A DNA stretch of 64,000 bases from CBDHHC01 sp965263345. Its GTDB lineage: Bacteria > Pseudomonadota > Alphaproteobacteria > Rhizobiales > CBDHHC01. Of this stretch, positions 1 through 8,506 are shown piece by piece. The DNA is taken from assembly GCA_965263345.1 (NCBI GenBank), contig CBDHHC010000024.1:496001-560000 (forward strand), in the 5' to 3' direction. Each line of letters starts with the position of its first letter. The stretch's first letter is position 1. Both the position numbers and the translations under genes were made by a program. Below the pieces are notes generated by a model that saw only the letters and a list, made by a program, of their open reading frames with translations, did no database searches and was not told the DNA's origin.

Positions 1-842
1 ATAATGATATCTTTACCAGGTGATTTACTCGCATTTACAACTGCTTCTAAAGCACCTAATGCCATTGGATCATTTGCTGCCCATATAGCTGAAGTTTTTG
101 CAAAACGAGAACGAGATATCGCTCTTGAAATTATTTCTTTTGTACGGTCTTTTTTCCATTTTCCATAAAATAAATGTGTTAAAGACGCTTCAGGGTGCTC
201 CGAAATAGCCTTTTTTAAACCATTTATCCTTTCAACAGATGCAGGAGTCGCGTGATCGCCTGCTACTGCAAGTATATGTAATTTATCATCGTCTGCTTTT
301 AGATTTGCGTTTAGAGACTTTTTGATAAGATGTTTACCAATTTGATAACCTGCATAATGATTATCTGGTATGAGAGAACCAATCCAATTTTTAAATTTTT
401 CTCTTGCTGCGCCGACATTTTGTTTTTGTTTATCACTGAATGTATTCAGCATAACAAATATTTTTACTCCAGCCTTATTTGCCTCTTTTACCATAGTTTC
501 AGCAGCAAGTTTTTCATTTACCACAACAACATAATCGGGAGGGCTTGCTCTGTTAACAACTTCCTTAAGTTTATCAACCATTTTTAGGTGGTTTCTATCT
601 GAATAAATTACTTCTAAATTCATATTCAGATCTTCAGCGGCTGCCGTCATAAAATTAGCTACAGAACCCCAGAAACCACCGGTAGAGCTTTTATTTGGTG
701 GGGAGCCAGGGTTTATAAATGTTACGTTAATTTTTTTATTTGTTGCAACTTCTTCAGCACCTGAAGATGTCATATTTAAAGCTGATACGGAAACAGCAAA
801 GAATAAAAAACAAATTATCAACTTTACATTGATGAACTTCAT
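1..842 (-). CDS. Sugar ABC transporter substrate-binding protein (partial)
   Basis: Reading the minus strand from ATG at 842 gives about 280 residues without a stop, leaving the window at position 1, so the C-terminus is missing. A signal peptide (about 1-28, MKFINVKLIICFLFF...) is followed by a ribose/LuxP-type periplasmic binding fold. Typical signs are an early strand VTFINPG, a second strand DYVVVVNEK, GVKIFVML before the hinge, and AIWAANDPMALGALEA near the end of the readable part. It should capture a sugar or a similar small ligand in the periplasm. The Shine-Dalgarno GAGG lies 6-7 nt upstream. Its permease and ATPase genes, if any, lie outside the window. The ligand cannot be told. 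Confidence 0.8.
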   Translation of the reverse strand, partial: MKFINVKLIICFLFFAVSVSALNMTSSGAEEVATNKKINVTFINPGSPPNKSSTGGFWGSVANFMTAAAEDLNMNLEVIYSDRNHLKMVDKLKEVVNRASPPDYVVVVNEKLAAETMVKEANKAGVKIFVMLNTFSDKQKQNVGAAREKFKNWIGSLIPDNHYAGYQIGKHLIKKSLNANLKADDDKLHILAVAGDHATPASVERINGLKKAISEHPEASLTHLFYGKWKKDRTKEIISRAISRSRFAKTSAIWAANDPMALGALEAVVNASKSPGKDII

Positions 843-887
843 ATCGACCTCATAAAATCTGGTTAATCTGGTTAATTAAGTCTATGC

Positions 888-899
888 GATATCGATATC
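888..899. promoter_or_regulatory. 12-bp perfect palindrome, possible LacI-family operator
   Basis: GATATCGATATC lies 46 bp upstream of the sugar-binding protein start at 842. It shares the TATCGATA core with the operators near 14.7, 15.0 and 21.8 kb but has different outer bases. A LacI-family operator is plausible from its position and symmetry. A 9-bp tandem repeat (TCTGGTTAA twice, 858-875) sits between it and the gene. This is inference only. Confidence 0.4.
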
Positions 900-1048
900 A
901 TAAAAATCTATCTTATTCGTTAAGGTTAATAAATATACTGCAGATACGATTAGGTGATATGTAAAAAGTAACCCGAATTTAATTTATTCGTAAGTTACAT
1001 TCATTAATCTCTCTGATTTGATACGATTTTTTTAAAACAATTTAATAC

Positions 1049-2005
1049 CTATTCAAATTCCATTTGTTCAAAAACTCTTCCTGCATTTCTTGTTGCAAGT
1101 TCATTAAATGTATCCAGATGAGCATATGGTGATTGATCGACATAATAAGCCTCTTTTAATTCGCCTCCTTTATCGATATGTTCTTTGATCTTTCCTCTTA
1201 AATGGACCAGATAATCCCTTGTATATTTTCTTACCTGCGCCATATTCGTGGGATGTCCATGACCAGGGATGACATAGGCTGCGCCTAAAGCTTCAAATTT
1301 CTTCCAACTTTCCAACCAACCAGCAGTATCTGTTTCATCGAAAATAGGTAAAAGGCGTTCATGAAAAGACATATCTCCAGAAATAACTAATTTTTGTTTG
1401 GGAAGCCAAACAACGATATCTCCTGGGGAGTGGGCAGGTCCTAGCCATAAAACTTCTATAACAAAGCTCCCCATCTTAATTACCTTTTTGTCTTTAAAGG
1501 TTTCAGTGGGTCCTTGAAGAGATGTATTGCCAGCTTTGTCTTTGTTGTAATTTTTCATACGATCCAAGATAGCCGCACCATTCTCTTTAAACTCTTTTGC
1601 GGCATCTTCATGTGCAAGTACAGGAACCTTTAGTTTTGCCCAATATGAATTTCCGAGCATAGCATGGCCCTGTCCATTTTCATTAATAACCAGTTTAACA
1701 GGCTGTTTGGTAATTTTTTTAATTTCTTGATGGAGTGCCTCGGATAGTTTTGCAGACGCACCAGCATTAATAACAATCACTCCCTGCCCTGTTATAATGA
1801 AAGATAGGTTATTATTGTGCCCGGAGTTTTCATATGTGGGTGGTGCTGTTGCTCCAATTGCGGACCAAACATTCGGAATGAATTCGACAGGTTTTTGATA
1901 TAACAGCGATTGAGGATATTGATCAGGAATTGATTGGCTCGAAATTGCATGTGTCGTAATGAGCACTATTGTAAGGAATAGAGATTTAGCCAACCAATTC
2001 TTCAT
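1049..2005 (-). CDS. SoxH-like MBL-fold protein with degenerate metal motif
   Basis: Secreted protein of 318 aa with a signal peptide (about 1-24) and a metallo-beta-lactamase fold related to the SoxH/quinoprotein-relay hydrolases. Later ligand positions look intact: H192 in GPAHSPGDIVVWLP, D211 in ISGDMSF and the IPGHGHP loop (H249). The first motif, normally HxHxDH, reads NENGQGHA at 108-115, so all four of its usual ligands are replaced. It may therefore bind one metal, or be a non-catalytic or altered enzyme. It lies 29 nt downstream of the cytochrome c gene and is probably cotranscribed with it. Substrate unknown. The fold assignment is firm; the activity is not. Confidence 0.8.
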   Translation of the reverse strand: MKNWLAKSLFLTIVLITTHAISSQSIPDQYPQSLLYQKPVEFIPNVWSAIGATAPPTYENSGHNNNLSFIITGQGVIVINAGASAKLSEALHQEIKKITKQPVKLVINENGQGHAMLGNSYWAKLKVPVLAHEDAAKEFKENGAAILDRMKNYNKDKAGNTSLQGPTETFKDKKVIKMGSFVIEVLWLGPAHSPGDIVVWLPKQKLVISGDMSFHERLLPIFDETDTAGWLESWKKFEALGAAYVIPGHGHPTNMAQVRKYTRDYLVHLRGKIKEHIDKGGELKEAYYVDQSPYAHLDTFNELATRNAGRVFEQMEFE

Positions 2006-2034
2006 ATTTTATGTCCTAAATAAGTTAGTGGTTT

Positions 2035-2505
2035 TTATTTTGTTTCAGCTTTTTTCTCTGAAGTTGTTTCTTTCGATTCTTCTTTCTTATCAGTTAGCTC
2101 TACTTTTTCTTCAACTGCTTCTGAAAAAGTTTTTAAATAAGCAATGATATTTTTCCTGTCTTTTTCTTTTTTAAAGCCAGCAAATACCATCTTAGTGCCT
2201 TTGATGAATTTCTTTGGTTTTTCAAGATATTTATCGAGGTTTTCGTCATTCCAAATCAGGCCTTCTGTACCCTTCTTCTTCATGGCACGGGAGTAACGAT
2301 ATTTCTCAACAGATGCAGCTTTACGCCCTATCACGTTCTTAAGGTAAGGGCCGATTTTATTCTTTTCTTTATCAACAACATGACATTGGGCACATTTTCT
2401 CTTAAAACTTTTCGCTGCTTTTTTAACATCAAAGTCGGCTGCAACTGGAATAGAGACTATTGAAAGAAAGAATAAAGTCATAACTGCTAAGATATTTTTT
2501 TTCAC
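2035..2505 (-). CDS. Periplasmic class I cytochrome c
   Basis: A signal peptide (about 1-23) leads to a single-haem cytochrome c domain with CAQCH at 38-42 and a likely axial methionine in GTKMVFAG (M106). The last 25 residues are a Lys/Glu-rich tail. The frame stays open back to a TTG at 2529, but GTG at 2505 follows a good Shine-Dalgarno (GAGGTAA) and starts directly with the basic signal-peptide residues, so GTG is preferred (156 aa). It should shuttle electrons in the periplasm. The MBL-fold gene follows, and a thioredoxin and sulfur transporter diverge from the same promoter region, which hints at a sulfur or thiol redox role. The partner is not identified. Confidence 0.88.
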   Translation of the reverse strand: MKKNILAVMTLFFLSIVSIPVAADFDVKKAAKSFKRKCAQCHVVDKEKNKIGPYLKNVIGRKAASVEKYRYSRAMKKKGTEGLIWNDENLDKYLEKPKKFIKGTKMVFAGFKKEKDRKNIIAYLKTFSEAVEEKVELTDKKEESKETTSEKKAETK

Positions 2506-2529
2506 TGCGATTACCTCAAAAAGATTCAA

Positions 2530-2664
2530 TTTCTGTCTAGTTTAACTTATATATGCAAAAAGTTGAATATTTTTTTACTACATTATGAGTTATACTATTT
2601 TCTAACATGCTCATTTAGATAAATAACTTACGAATGGTTTATTTGGAAAGCTAGGCAAATTCAT
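2530..2664. promoter_or_regulatory. Divergent promoter region, redox/sulfur set
   Basis: This short AT-rich gap separates the minus-strand cytochrome c/MBL pair from the plus-strand thioredoxin/YeeE pair, so both promoters should lie here. No individual operator is convincing by eye. Confidence 0.4.
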
Positions 2665-3276
2665 ATGAAGACAATTATTCACCGAGTATTTATATTAATA
2701 TTGTGTTTATTAACTCCTATGGCATATACTGCACAGGCTAAAGATACCAAAAAAGGTGATAGTGGTTTATATACGCAAGACTGGTTTTTGGAGTCATTTC
2801 TAGAATTGAAAGAAGATCTCCAATCTGCGCGTGAAAATAATAAATTTCTTGCGATTATATTTGAGCAAAGAGGATGCCCTTACTGCCGTGCTCTTCATGA
2901 AAAAAACTTTGCAAATGAAAAAATAAAATCTTACCTGAAAAATAATTTTGATGTACTTCAACTTGATTTGTGGGGAAGTAGAAAAGTAACAGACTTTGAT
3001 GGTAAAGAATTAGAAGAACGTGAAATCGCTAGACGTTGGAGAGTTAACTTTACTCCAACTATGGTATTTTTTTCAAAAACAAAAAAACCAACAAAAAGTA
3101 ATACTGGTTTAGATTTGGAAGTTTTTAGAATGCCTGGATATTTTAAACCATTTCATTTTTTATCTATGTTGGAATTTATAAAAGAGGGTCACTTTGAAAA
3201 GAAAAGTTTCCAGAAATATCTTCAAGAAAAGTTTAGAGTATTTGAGAAAAAAGGGATCAAACCAAATGTCTGGTGA
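2665..3276 (+). CDS. Secreted thioredoxin-like protein (SoxW-like)
   Basis: Protein of 203 aa with an N-terminal signal sequence (about 1-25, ending TAQA) and a thioredoxin fold. The redox motif CPYC lies at 71-74 after IIFEQRG, and the cis-Pro loop NFTPTMVFF is present. This arrangement is seen in SoxW and DsbE-like periplasmic reductases that keep partner cysteines or haem-ligating thiols reduced. The gene is 36 nt upstream of a YeeE/YedE sulfur transporter in the same direction. A role in handling periplasmic thiols or imported sulfur species is likely but inferred from context. No other sox genes are nearby. Confidence 0.82.
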   Translation: MKTIIHRVFILILCLLTPMAYTAQAKDTKKGDSGLYTQDWFLESFLELKEDLQSARENNKFLAIIFEQRGCPYCRALHEKNFANEKIKSYLKNNFDVLQLDLWGSRKVTDFDGKELEEREIARRWRVNFTPTMVFFSKTKKPTKSNTGLDLEVFRMPGYFKPFHFLSMLEFIKEGHFEKKSFQKYLQEKFRVFEKKGIKPNVW

Positions 3277-3312
3277 CCTATAATCTATTTTAAATAGCAG
3301 GAGGGAGCTTTT

Positions 3313-4434
3313 TTGGAAATATCAACAAGCTATTTTATTGCATTCGCAGGTTTTGTTTGTGGAGTTGGCCTTGGAAGTGTTGCTCGAGGGATAAGGTTTT
3401 GTACATTTGGTGCTATTGAGGATGCTGTGTTATCAGGACGTATGCAGAGACTAAAAGTTTGGGCTCTTGCAATCGTTGTTGCTATGCTTATCCTTCAATT
3501 TTACCGCCTATTTGAAGATGGCGATCGCATCAGTAGTACATTTTATTTATCATCAAACTTGAGTGTTCTAGGAGCAATCATAGGTGGTCTGCTCTTTGGT
3601 TTTGGCATGTCTCTTGTTGGAACTTGTGCTTATGGTTCAATTGTCAGGTTAGGAGGTGGAGATTTAAGAGCTCTTATCGTAGCACTTATTATTGGTCTCA
3701 CTGCTTATATGACGGTACGTGGGATTACCGGTATTTTCCGTGTCTATGTAATCGAGTTTTATCAAATTAAATTGGACAAAATAGATAGCCAGGGGATTCC
3801 TGAAATACTCTCTTATTTTTTGAGCATAAAGACAGACTACCTTTTTTTAACATGTTCATTGCTTTTTGCAATTCCCGTTTTCTTCTGGTGTTTTAAATCA
3901 AGAGATCAACTAAGGTCTATAAAAGATATTATTGCTGGTTTTCTCATAGGTCTTTTTGTTGCTTTAGGGTTTATTTTAACAGCGACTATAGGAAATGACC
4001 CATTTTATCATCATAATGTTTACTCCTTAGCATATGCACGACCCATTGGTGAAAGCATTATCTATCTTTTAACATACAGTGGTACCGTGATAAATTTCAG
4101 CGTAGCAACTGTCTTTGGAACTTTGTTCGGAGCATTCGTTGTTGCATGGAGCAAAAATGAACTACGTTTTGAAGCATATGATGATATACAAGAAATGAAA
4201 AGACATTTGCTGGGAGCATTTCTAATGGGATTTGGTGCAGTAACTGCTTCAGGTTGCACTATTGGTCAAGGTATTTCTGGTATGGCAACCTTATCACTTA
4301 ATGCACCAATAGCCTTGGTCTCTATTTTTATAGGAGCAGTTTTTGGACTATACTATCTATTATCAACTAGTTTTTATGAGGCATTTGTCATGCTTAATGA
4401 CAAAATAAAATCTCTCAGAATTTCATTAAATTAA
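3313..4434 (+). CDS. YeeE/YedE family sulfur transporter
   Basis: An integral membrane protein of 373 aa with about nine to ten hydrophobic segments. It carries the family's three cysteine motifs: RFCTFGA (C30), GTCAYGS (C105) and SGCTIGQG (C315). In the thiosulfate transporter TsuA these cysteines line the conduction path, so transport of thiosulfate or another sulfur compound is the likely role. Translation apparently begins at TTG (3313) behind a strong Shine-Dalgarno AGGAGGGAG; no ATG fits better. It is cotranscribed with the SoxW-like thioredoxin. The exact substrate is unknown. Confidence 0.88.
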   Translation: MEISTSYFIAFAGFVCGVGLGSVARGIRFCTFGAIEDAVLSGRMQRLKVWALAIVVAMLILQFYRLFEDGDRISSTFYLSSNLSVLGAIIGGLLFGFGMSLVGTCAYGSIVRLGGGDLRALIVALIIGLTAYMTVRGITGIFRVYVIEFYQIKLDKIDSQGIPEILSYFLSIKTDYLFLTCSLLFAIPVFFWCFKSRDQLRSIKDIIAGFLIGLFVALGFILTATIGNDPFYHHNVYSLAYARPIGESIIYLLTYSGTVINFSVATVFGTLFGAFVVAWSKNELRFEAYDDIQEMKRHLLGAFLMGFGAVTASGCTIGQGISGMATLSLNAPIALVSIFIGAVFGLYYLLSTSFYEAFVMLNDKIKSLRISLN

Positions 4435-4994
4435 ATTTCATGAATTTATAAATAAATTCTGAGTTTGAGAAATTTATATTCAAGCGTGTAAACCTTTTGA
4501 AAAAGAACAAAAAACACAATTATATAAGATATTGATTATTTTTATTGACCGGCCTGAGAGATTGGTAACACTTTTCGTCTTTGATGTGAGCTGTGTATGC
4601 CGTGGAAGGAAAGTTCGGCTATGAAAGAACGTCTTCGTTTTGTGCCCCGTTTACTGAAAAGTGAGCGCATGAGCGATGACTGGCATGAGTTTGGCTAATA
4701 AAAAGTCAGTTTCTGTGGCACAAAAATGAACCTAAATCATAACCCAAAATAAAACAAGTCTCATAAAACCATTTCGAAGAGATCGGAATAATATTTTTCA
4801 GTGTCTTATGAAATGGTGAGAAAAATTTAATGGCGTATAGAGGGCGTATAAAAAAACTTCACAACTTTATAACTTAATGTTTATTAATAATATATACCAA
4901 AAACAAACTAGAAATGCACCTTACTTTGTAGCATAAAATGTAGCTTAATTTTAATATAGAAATAAACACTTAATATATCGAATTTAGTTTGTCG
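4435..4994. other. Intergenic region with IS481 debris
   Basis: About 560 bases lie between the YeeE gene and the convergent TAXI gene. The left part contains a decayed IS481-type element, including the 33-residue transposase start annotated separately. To its right is a loose inverted repeat, ACCATTTC near 4768 and GAAATGGT near 4810. The rest is AT-rich without recognisable genes. Confidence 0.5.
4597..4698 (+). pseudogene. IS481-family transposase remnant (N-terminus)
   Basis: The plus strand reads MPWKESSAMKERLRFV, then PRLLKSERMSDDWHEFG and a stop. This matches my memory of the conserved start of IS481-family transposases (MPWKE..AMKERLRFV..L..GE.M..LC.EFG, followed by ISRKTGY). Only about 33 residues remain: the stop follows where the helix-turn-helix should continue, and no catalytic domain is found downstream. 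The flanking sequence (GGTAACACTTTTCGTC just upstream) probably belongs to the element's left end. It is a scar of past transposition and should be inactive. Confidence 0.75.
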
Positions 4995-6164
4995 TTAATA
5001 TTCCTTTTTGTTTTTCTTTACCCAATCTAAGAAACTTTTATAGAGTTTTTCTTCTTGCTCGTTTGTCAAAGTAGAGGGGTCAATATCTCCTCTGACTTTG
5101 CTGATAAATTCCTGAAATTTTTTAAATGATACTTTTTTTCCTTGATTTGTATTCGGTTGATTTAGAAATTTATTCAGGTAATTATTTGCCGCACCAAATC
5201 TTTTCCAACCCGGTATTTTTGCTGCCAGATTAATATATTTCCATTTTTTGTGCCATGGCCTTACCTTGAATTGATCAATATTTGAAAATAGTTGTTTTAC
5301 AAATAAATCAATTTTAGCATAGCGCAATGTATCAGTAGGCCAATTATATACAGCTAGCACTGTGCTGCTTGCTATGGTTGGTATCGTCAGCCTATGTCTG
5401 ATTAAATTTGGATAATCGGCCTGCGCTAAAACAGATGGTAAGAATACTTCATATAATTCTGGATTATTTATTGGGACCAAATGCAAGTTCTCGTATGTTC
5501 TTCGATCAGATATTATATTTACAGGTGCACCAGCAAGGATTGCAGTTGCTCCAATTTTACCAGATTTAACTTGTTCTAACGCAAGTTGAATATCCATATA
5601 TATTGGCTTAATCTCTATGTTAAGCAGTTTAAAAACTGTACTCGTTGTAAAGTCTGTTGAACTATGACGTCTCCATAGGTTCACTTTTTTACCTTTTAGG
5701 TCTTTTAGGCTTTTAATATCCCTTCGTGCAACAATGTGTAATTCGGATTCATAAAGTTTCGTGATATATCGGACTTTATTCTGTATTCCACGAAATAGAG
5801 TTGGATTGTCTTTTTTTAAATATGTTAAATACTCAGCTTGAGTTATTCCCATATCAATACCTTGCAAGAAGAGTACATCCCTAATGTTTTGTGTCCCTCC
5901 CATACCTAAAATTGGAAGTACCCTTAAGCCATTAAGATTTTTATCATTTAGGACATCTGCCATATCTCTTGCAAATCTTATATATGTCCCGTCAATGCCG
6001 CCACTTACTAATGTCACTGTGTTTTTGTTTGCCCTTATTTTTTCTTTTTGATAGGGACTGATTGACTGGGAAGAGTTCAATTGCTGAGAAAAAACAGGAT
6101 ATGAAGAATAAACAAGAACAGAACATAAAATAGATGTTAATGAGATGTTTCTAAACAATTTCAT
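4995..6164 (-). CDS. TAXI-family TRAP transporter solute-binding protein
   Basis: A signal peptide (about 1-26) is followed by a TAXI-type periplasmic binding domain. Signatures are SGGIDGTYIRFARDMAD, a GMGGTQNIRDVLFLQGIDMGI segment split over two strands, and the LKGKKVNLW motif of this class. TAXI proteins deliver organic acids or amino acids to DctQM-type permeases, but no TRAP membrane gene is adjacent, so this is an orphan binding protein or works with a distant permease. ATG at 6164 is preferred over an in-frame TTG at 6176, which overlaps the GGGG ribosome site. It lies alone on the minus strand behind the porin terminator. Confidence 0.85.
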   Translation of the reverse strand: MKLFRNISLTSILCSVLVYSSYPVFSQQLNSSQSISPYQKEKIRANKNTVTLVSGGIDGTYIRFARDMADVLNDKNLNGLRVLPILGMGGTQNIRDVLFLQGIDMGITQAEYLTYLKKDNPTLFRGIQNKVRYITKLYESELHIVARRDIKSLKDLKGKKVNLWRRHSSTDFTTSTVFKLLNIEIKPIYMDIQLALEQVKSGKIGATAILAGAPVNIISDRRTYENLHLVPINNPELYEVFLPSVLAQADYPNLIRHRLTIPTIASSTVLAVYNWPTDTLRYAKIDLFVKQLFSNIDQFKVRPWHKKWKYINLAAKIPGWKRFGAANNYLNKFLNQPNTNQGKKVSFKKFQEFISKVRGDIDPSTLTNEQEEKLYKSFLDWVKKNKKEY

Positions 6165-6213
6165 GTATGACCCCAATTTACAATATCACTAAGTATTATC
6201 ATAATCACACTAC

Positions 6214-6240
6214 AAAACCGCTAGGTTATCTAGCGGTTTT
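6214..6240 (-). terminator. Porin terminator
   Basis: The inverted repeat AAAACCGCTAG / CTAGCGGTTTT has a 5-nt loop and ends in a T run on the minus strand. It stands 70 bp beyond the porin stop codon. The A/T symmetry would also let it act on the plus strand. Confidence 0.85.
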
Positions 6241-6309
6241 GCGGCTTCCTAAGGTTATGATTGGAGTGAAAATTCAACCAAACTTTGGAAAAAATTGTTA
6301 ATTGAAAGC

Positions 6310-7413
6310 TTAGAATGCAATGATAGCACCTAGCAAGAATACATTGTCTTCGCCAGTAGCATCTTCGCCGTGTGTATAAGACCCATAAAGCTTCATAGCA
6401 GCTGCATCAATTTCTTGTGCAATAGTACTTGTGATGCGCTCAGAAGCGGTTGACTCATAGTAACCAAGCGAGAAGTTTGTTTTACCAGCTGGGAATAAGT
6501 TTTTACGAATACCGCCTTGTACGAAGTAGTAATCAAAACCATCATCATTATCAGCAGCAGCGAATGTAACGTTTAGGCCTGTTGGCTTATGTAGAAGTGC
6601 AGCAGAACCGCCATAAGCTGTTGTATCTTTTTCATCCTCATGCCACACACCAGCACGTGCATGGAATTGGAATGTATCGCCTGAATAGTTGTAACGCATG
6701 CCAGCATCAACAGCGTCGCCACCATCTACGTCATTACTATAGCTGTAAGAAACTGAGAACTGGAAGCCACCAACCACTGGTGTTTTGTAAAGCGCTCTAT
6801 TTCTACGGCTTAATCCATCAAGGTTTGAGAAACCAGTGTAAATTGTACCAAAACCAACTTCGTTATTTTGGTGTGCTGGGCTAAGCGTTAGATAACTCAG
6901 TGACCCACCACCTAAGAAGTTTGTTCCTGATAAGTCACCTTCTGTTGAACCGTCAGAAGCTGTTGAACCTCTACCAAGTGATACCAGACCAAATGTTTCT
7001 GATTTTAGCCATAAGTAACATTGGCGACACTCGTTGATTGCCTGAGGGCCTCTATCACGAATACCAAATTCAGAGATAAAGCCTGCACTAAAATCTGCTG
7101 TTACTTTTGCAGAGCCCGTTAGACGAAATCTTGATTGTGTAAGAACGCTATCCCAAACTTCAACATTACGATCAAACTCATTTCCATCAATGTCTTCATT
7201 ACGAGGGTCCCAAATAAGAACCTTGTTAACGTGTCCAGAGAGCTTTAGTGAAACTTTTCGATTTCCTTTACGCACAGCTGTTGCTTCTATTTCAGCAACT
7301 CTTTCTTCCAAATCTGCGCAACAATCACCACCAATGCTTCCCCCAGCATTTGCCGATACAGTGTAGAATAGAGCTGCAGTAAGCCCTAAAGTAAGTGTTT
7401 GTATTTTTATCAT
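6310..7413 (-). CDS. Outer-membrane porin, alphaproteobacterial Omp2 type
   Basis: A 367-aa protein with a signal peptide (cleavage near ANA-GGS), then the CCADLEERVAEIEAT segment and KGNRKVSLKLSGHVNK start of the barrel that mark alphaproteobacterial porins. Alternating amphipathic strands continue to the C-terminus, which ends in Phe (LLGAIIAF), the usual outer-membrane insertion signal. It should form a 16-stranded general diffusion channel. The gene is monocistronic, with a terminator behind it and about 290 bp of AT-rich leader ahead. A sequence resembling half of the local LacI-type operator sits at 7445-7460. Confidence 0.93.
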   Translation of the reverse strand: MIKIQTLTLGLTAALFYTVSANAGGSIGGDCCADLEERVAEIEATAVRKGNRKVSLKLSGHVNKVLIWDPRNEDIDGNEFDRNVEVWDSVLTQSRFRLTGSAKVTADFSAGFISEFGIRDRGPQAINECRQCYLWLKSETFGLVSLGRGSTASDGSTEGDLSGTNFLGGGSLSYLTLSPAHQNNEVGFGTIYTGFSNLDGLSRRNRALYKTPVVGGFQFSVSYSYSNDVDGGDAVDAGMRYNYSGDTFQFHARAGVWHEDEKDTTAYGGSAALLHKPTGLNVTFAAADNDDGFDYYFVQGGIRKNLFPAGKTNFSLGYYESTASERITSTIAQEIDAAAMKLYGSYTHGEDATGEDNVFLLGAIIAF

Positions 7414-7444
7414 TGATTAACCCTTTACATTTCTCGAAATCAAT

Positions 7445-7460
7445 ATGTTACCGATATCAC
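7445..7460. promoter_or_regulatory. Possible weak operator ahead of porin
   Basis: ATGTTACCGATATCAC has one perfect half (ATGTTA) and one imperfect half (TATCAC against TAACAT) of the palindrome repeated in the catabolic island. It lies 32 bp upstream of the porin start. It could be a low-affinity site of the same repressor, or chance. Confidence 0.25.
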
Positions 7461-7705
7461 ACGAAAATTTGATTTGGATTAGATCTATGTTGCTAATCTG
7501 CAACAAAACGTATTTGTGACAAAAATATGAAAAAAATATCTTCGTGGTACAGCTGTAATTGTTGAGAAAATATAGTGTCGTCTTATTTAAGGATATCCAT
7601 ATTGAAACAATACTTTATCTTATAAATAAAATTAGAAAACTAGCGACAAATGAAGCTTGTATTTTTACTAATTAGAAAATTGATTTTATAAAAAATTGGT
7701 AAGGG

Positions 7706-8377
7706 TTAAACCTTAGCTTTCAAGCGATAACCCTGATTTTTTATGGTATCGATGGAAATATTATTACAGTGAGAAAGTTTTTTACGTATGCCATGAATAT
7801 GGAAAGCCAGAGTTTTTGTATCGGCGTTGTTATCAAAATTGTAAACTTGTTCAGCTATATATTCTTTAGCCAGTATTTTTTCTGGGTTGCGCATTAAAAC
7901 TCTCAAAACCAACTTTTCCATTCGTGTTATATCTAAGAGTTTTTCTTCTAACCAAAAAGTATTTGTCACTGTTTCCCACTTTAGTGGTCCTAGGATGATA
8001 TCTCTTGATTTTTCTGGTTTATCTCTACGCACTAAAGATCTAACCCTTGCACCTACTTCATCTTCATTGCAAGGCAGACGAATACAGTCATCTGCACCAT
8101 TATCTAAAACATCAACTATTGTTAATGTGGTGCCTATCTTTAATACGGTTAGTATTAATGCGGCCCCTTTTTCAGCGCGATATTTTCTGATAAATTTTAA
8201 CAGATCTAAAGTTGGAATATTATCTGTCATTATGATCAGGTCAAACACAGGCCACTTAGACATTTCTTCCAAATCTTCAAAAGTTTCAACAAAGTCGAAG
8301 ATAATTTCCAGGTTTTCTAATATGTGCGATATATTAGAAGTACGTAGAGATTTATCATCAGCCAATAATATTCTCAT
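7706..8377 (-). CDS. OmpR/PhoB-type regulator with atypical receiver
   Basis: A 223-aa protein with an N-terminal receiver-like domain (1-115) and a C-terminal winged helix (about 125-223; VLRVLMRNPEKILAKEYI, then KTLAFHIHGIRKKL and the wing NQGYRL). In the receiver the acidic pair D7-D8 is present, but the usual phospho-acceptor position in FDLIIMTDNIP is Thr51 (Asp52 is next), and the conserved Lys before Pro is Leu101. Ordinary phosphorylation is therefore doubtful, as in other pseudo-receivers. ATG at 8377 has the Shine-Dalgarno GGAGGAGG. No histidine kinase gene is adjacent. Targets are unknown. Confidence 0.85.
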   Translation of the reverse strand: MRILLADDKSLRTSNISHILENLEIIFDFVETFEDLEEMSKWPVFDLIIMTDNIPTLDLLKFIRKYRAEKGAALILTVLKIGTTLTIVDVLDNGADDCIRLPCNEDEVGARVRSLVRRDKPEKSRDIILGPLKWETVTNTFWLEEKLLDITRMEKLVLRVLMRNPEKILAKEYIAEQVYNFDNNADTKTLAFHIHGIRKKLSHCNNISIDTIKNQGYRLKAKV

Positions 8378-8506
8378 GTGTATTCCTCCTCCCAAAGTTC
8401 ACACACATTATTTTAATTTTACCTGTCTCCCCTCTACAGTGCTCATGGTACATTACTTATTATTTTGTTTTGTTTTTAAATCCGAAGCCAGACCAATCTA
8501 AGAATG

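Noticed and set aside
330..587. 85-codon plus-strand frame
   Set aside because: It lies antisense to the partial sugar-binding protein, which has a signal peptide and family motifs; the frame shows no such signs.
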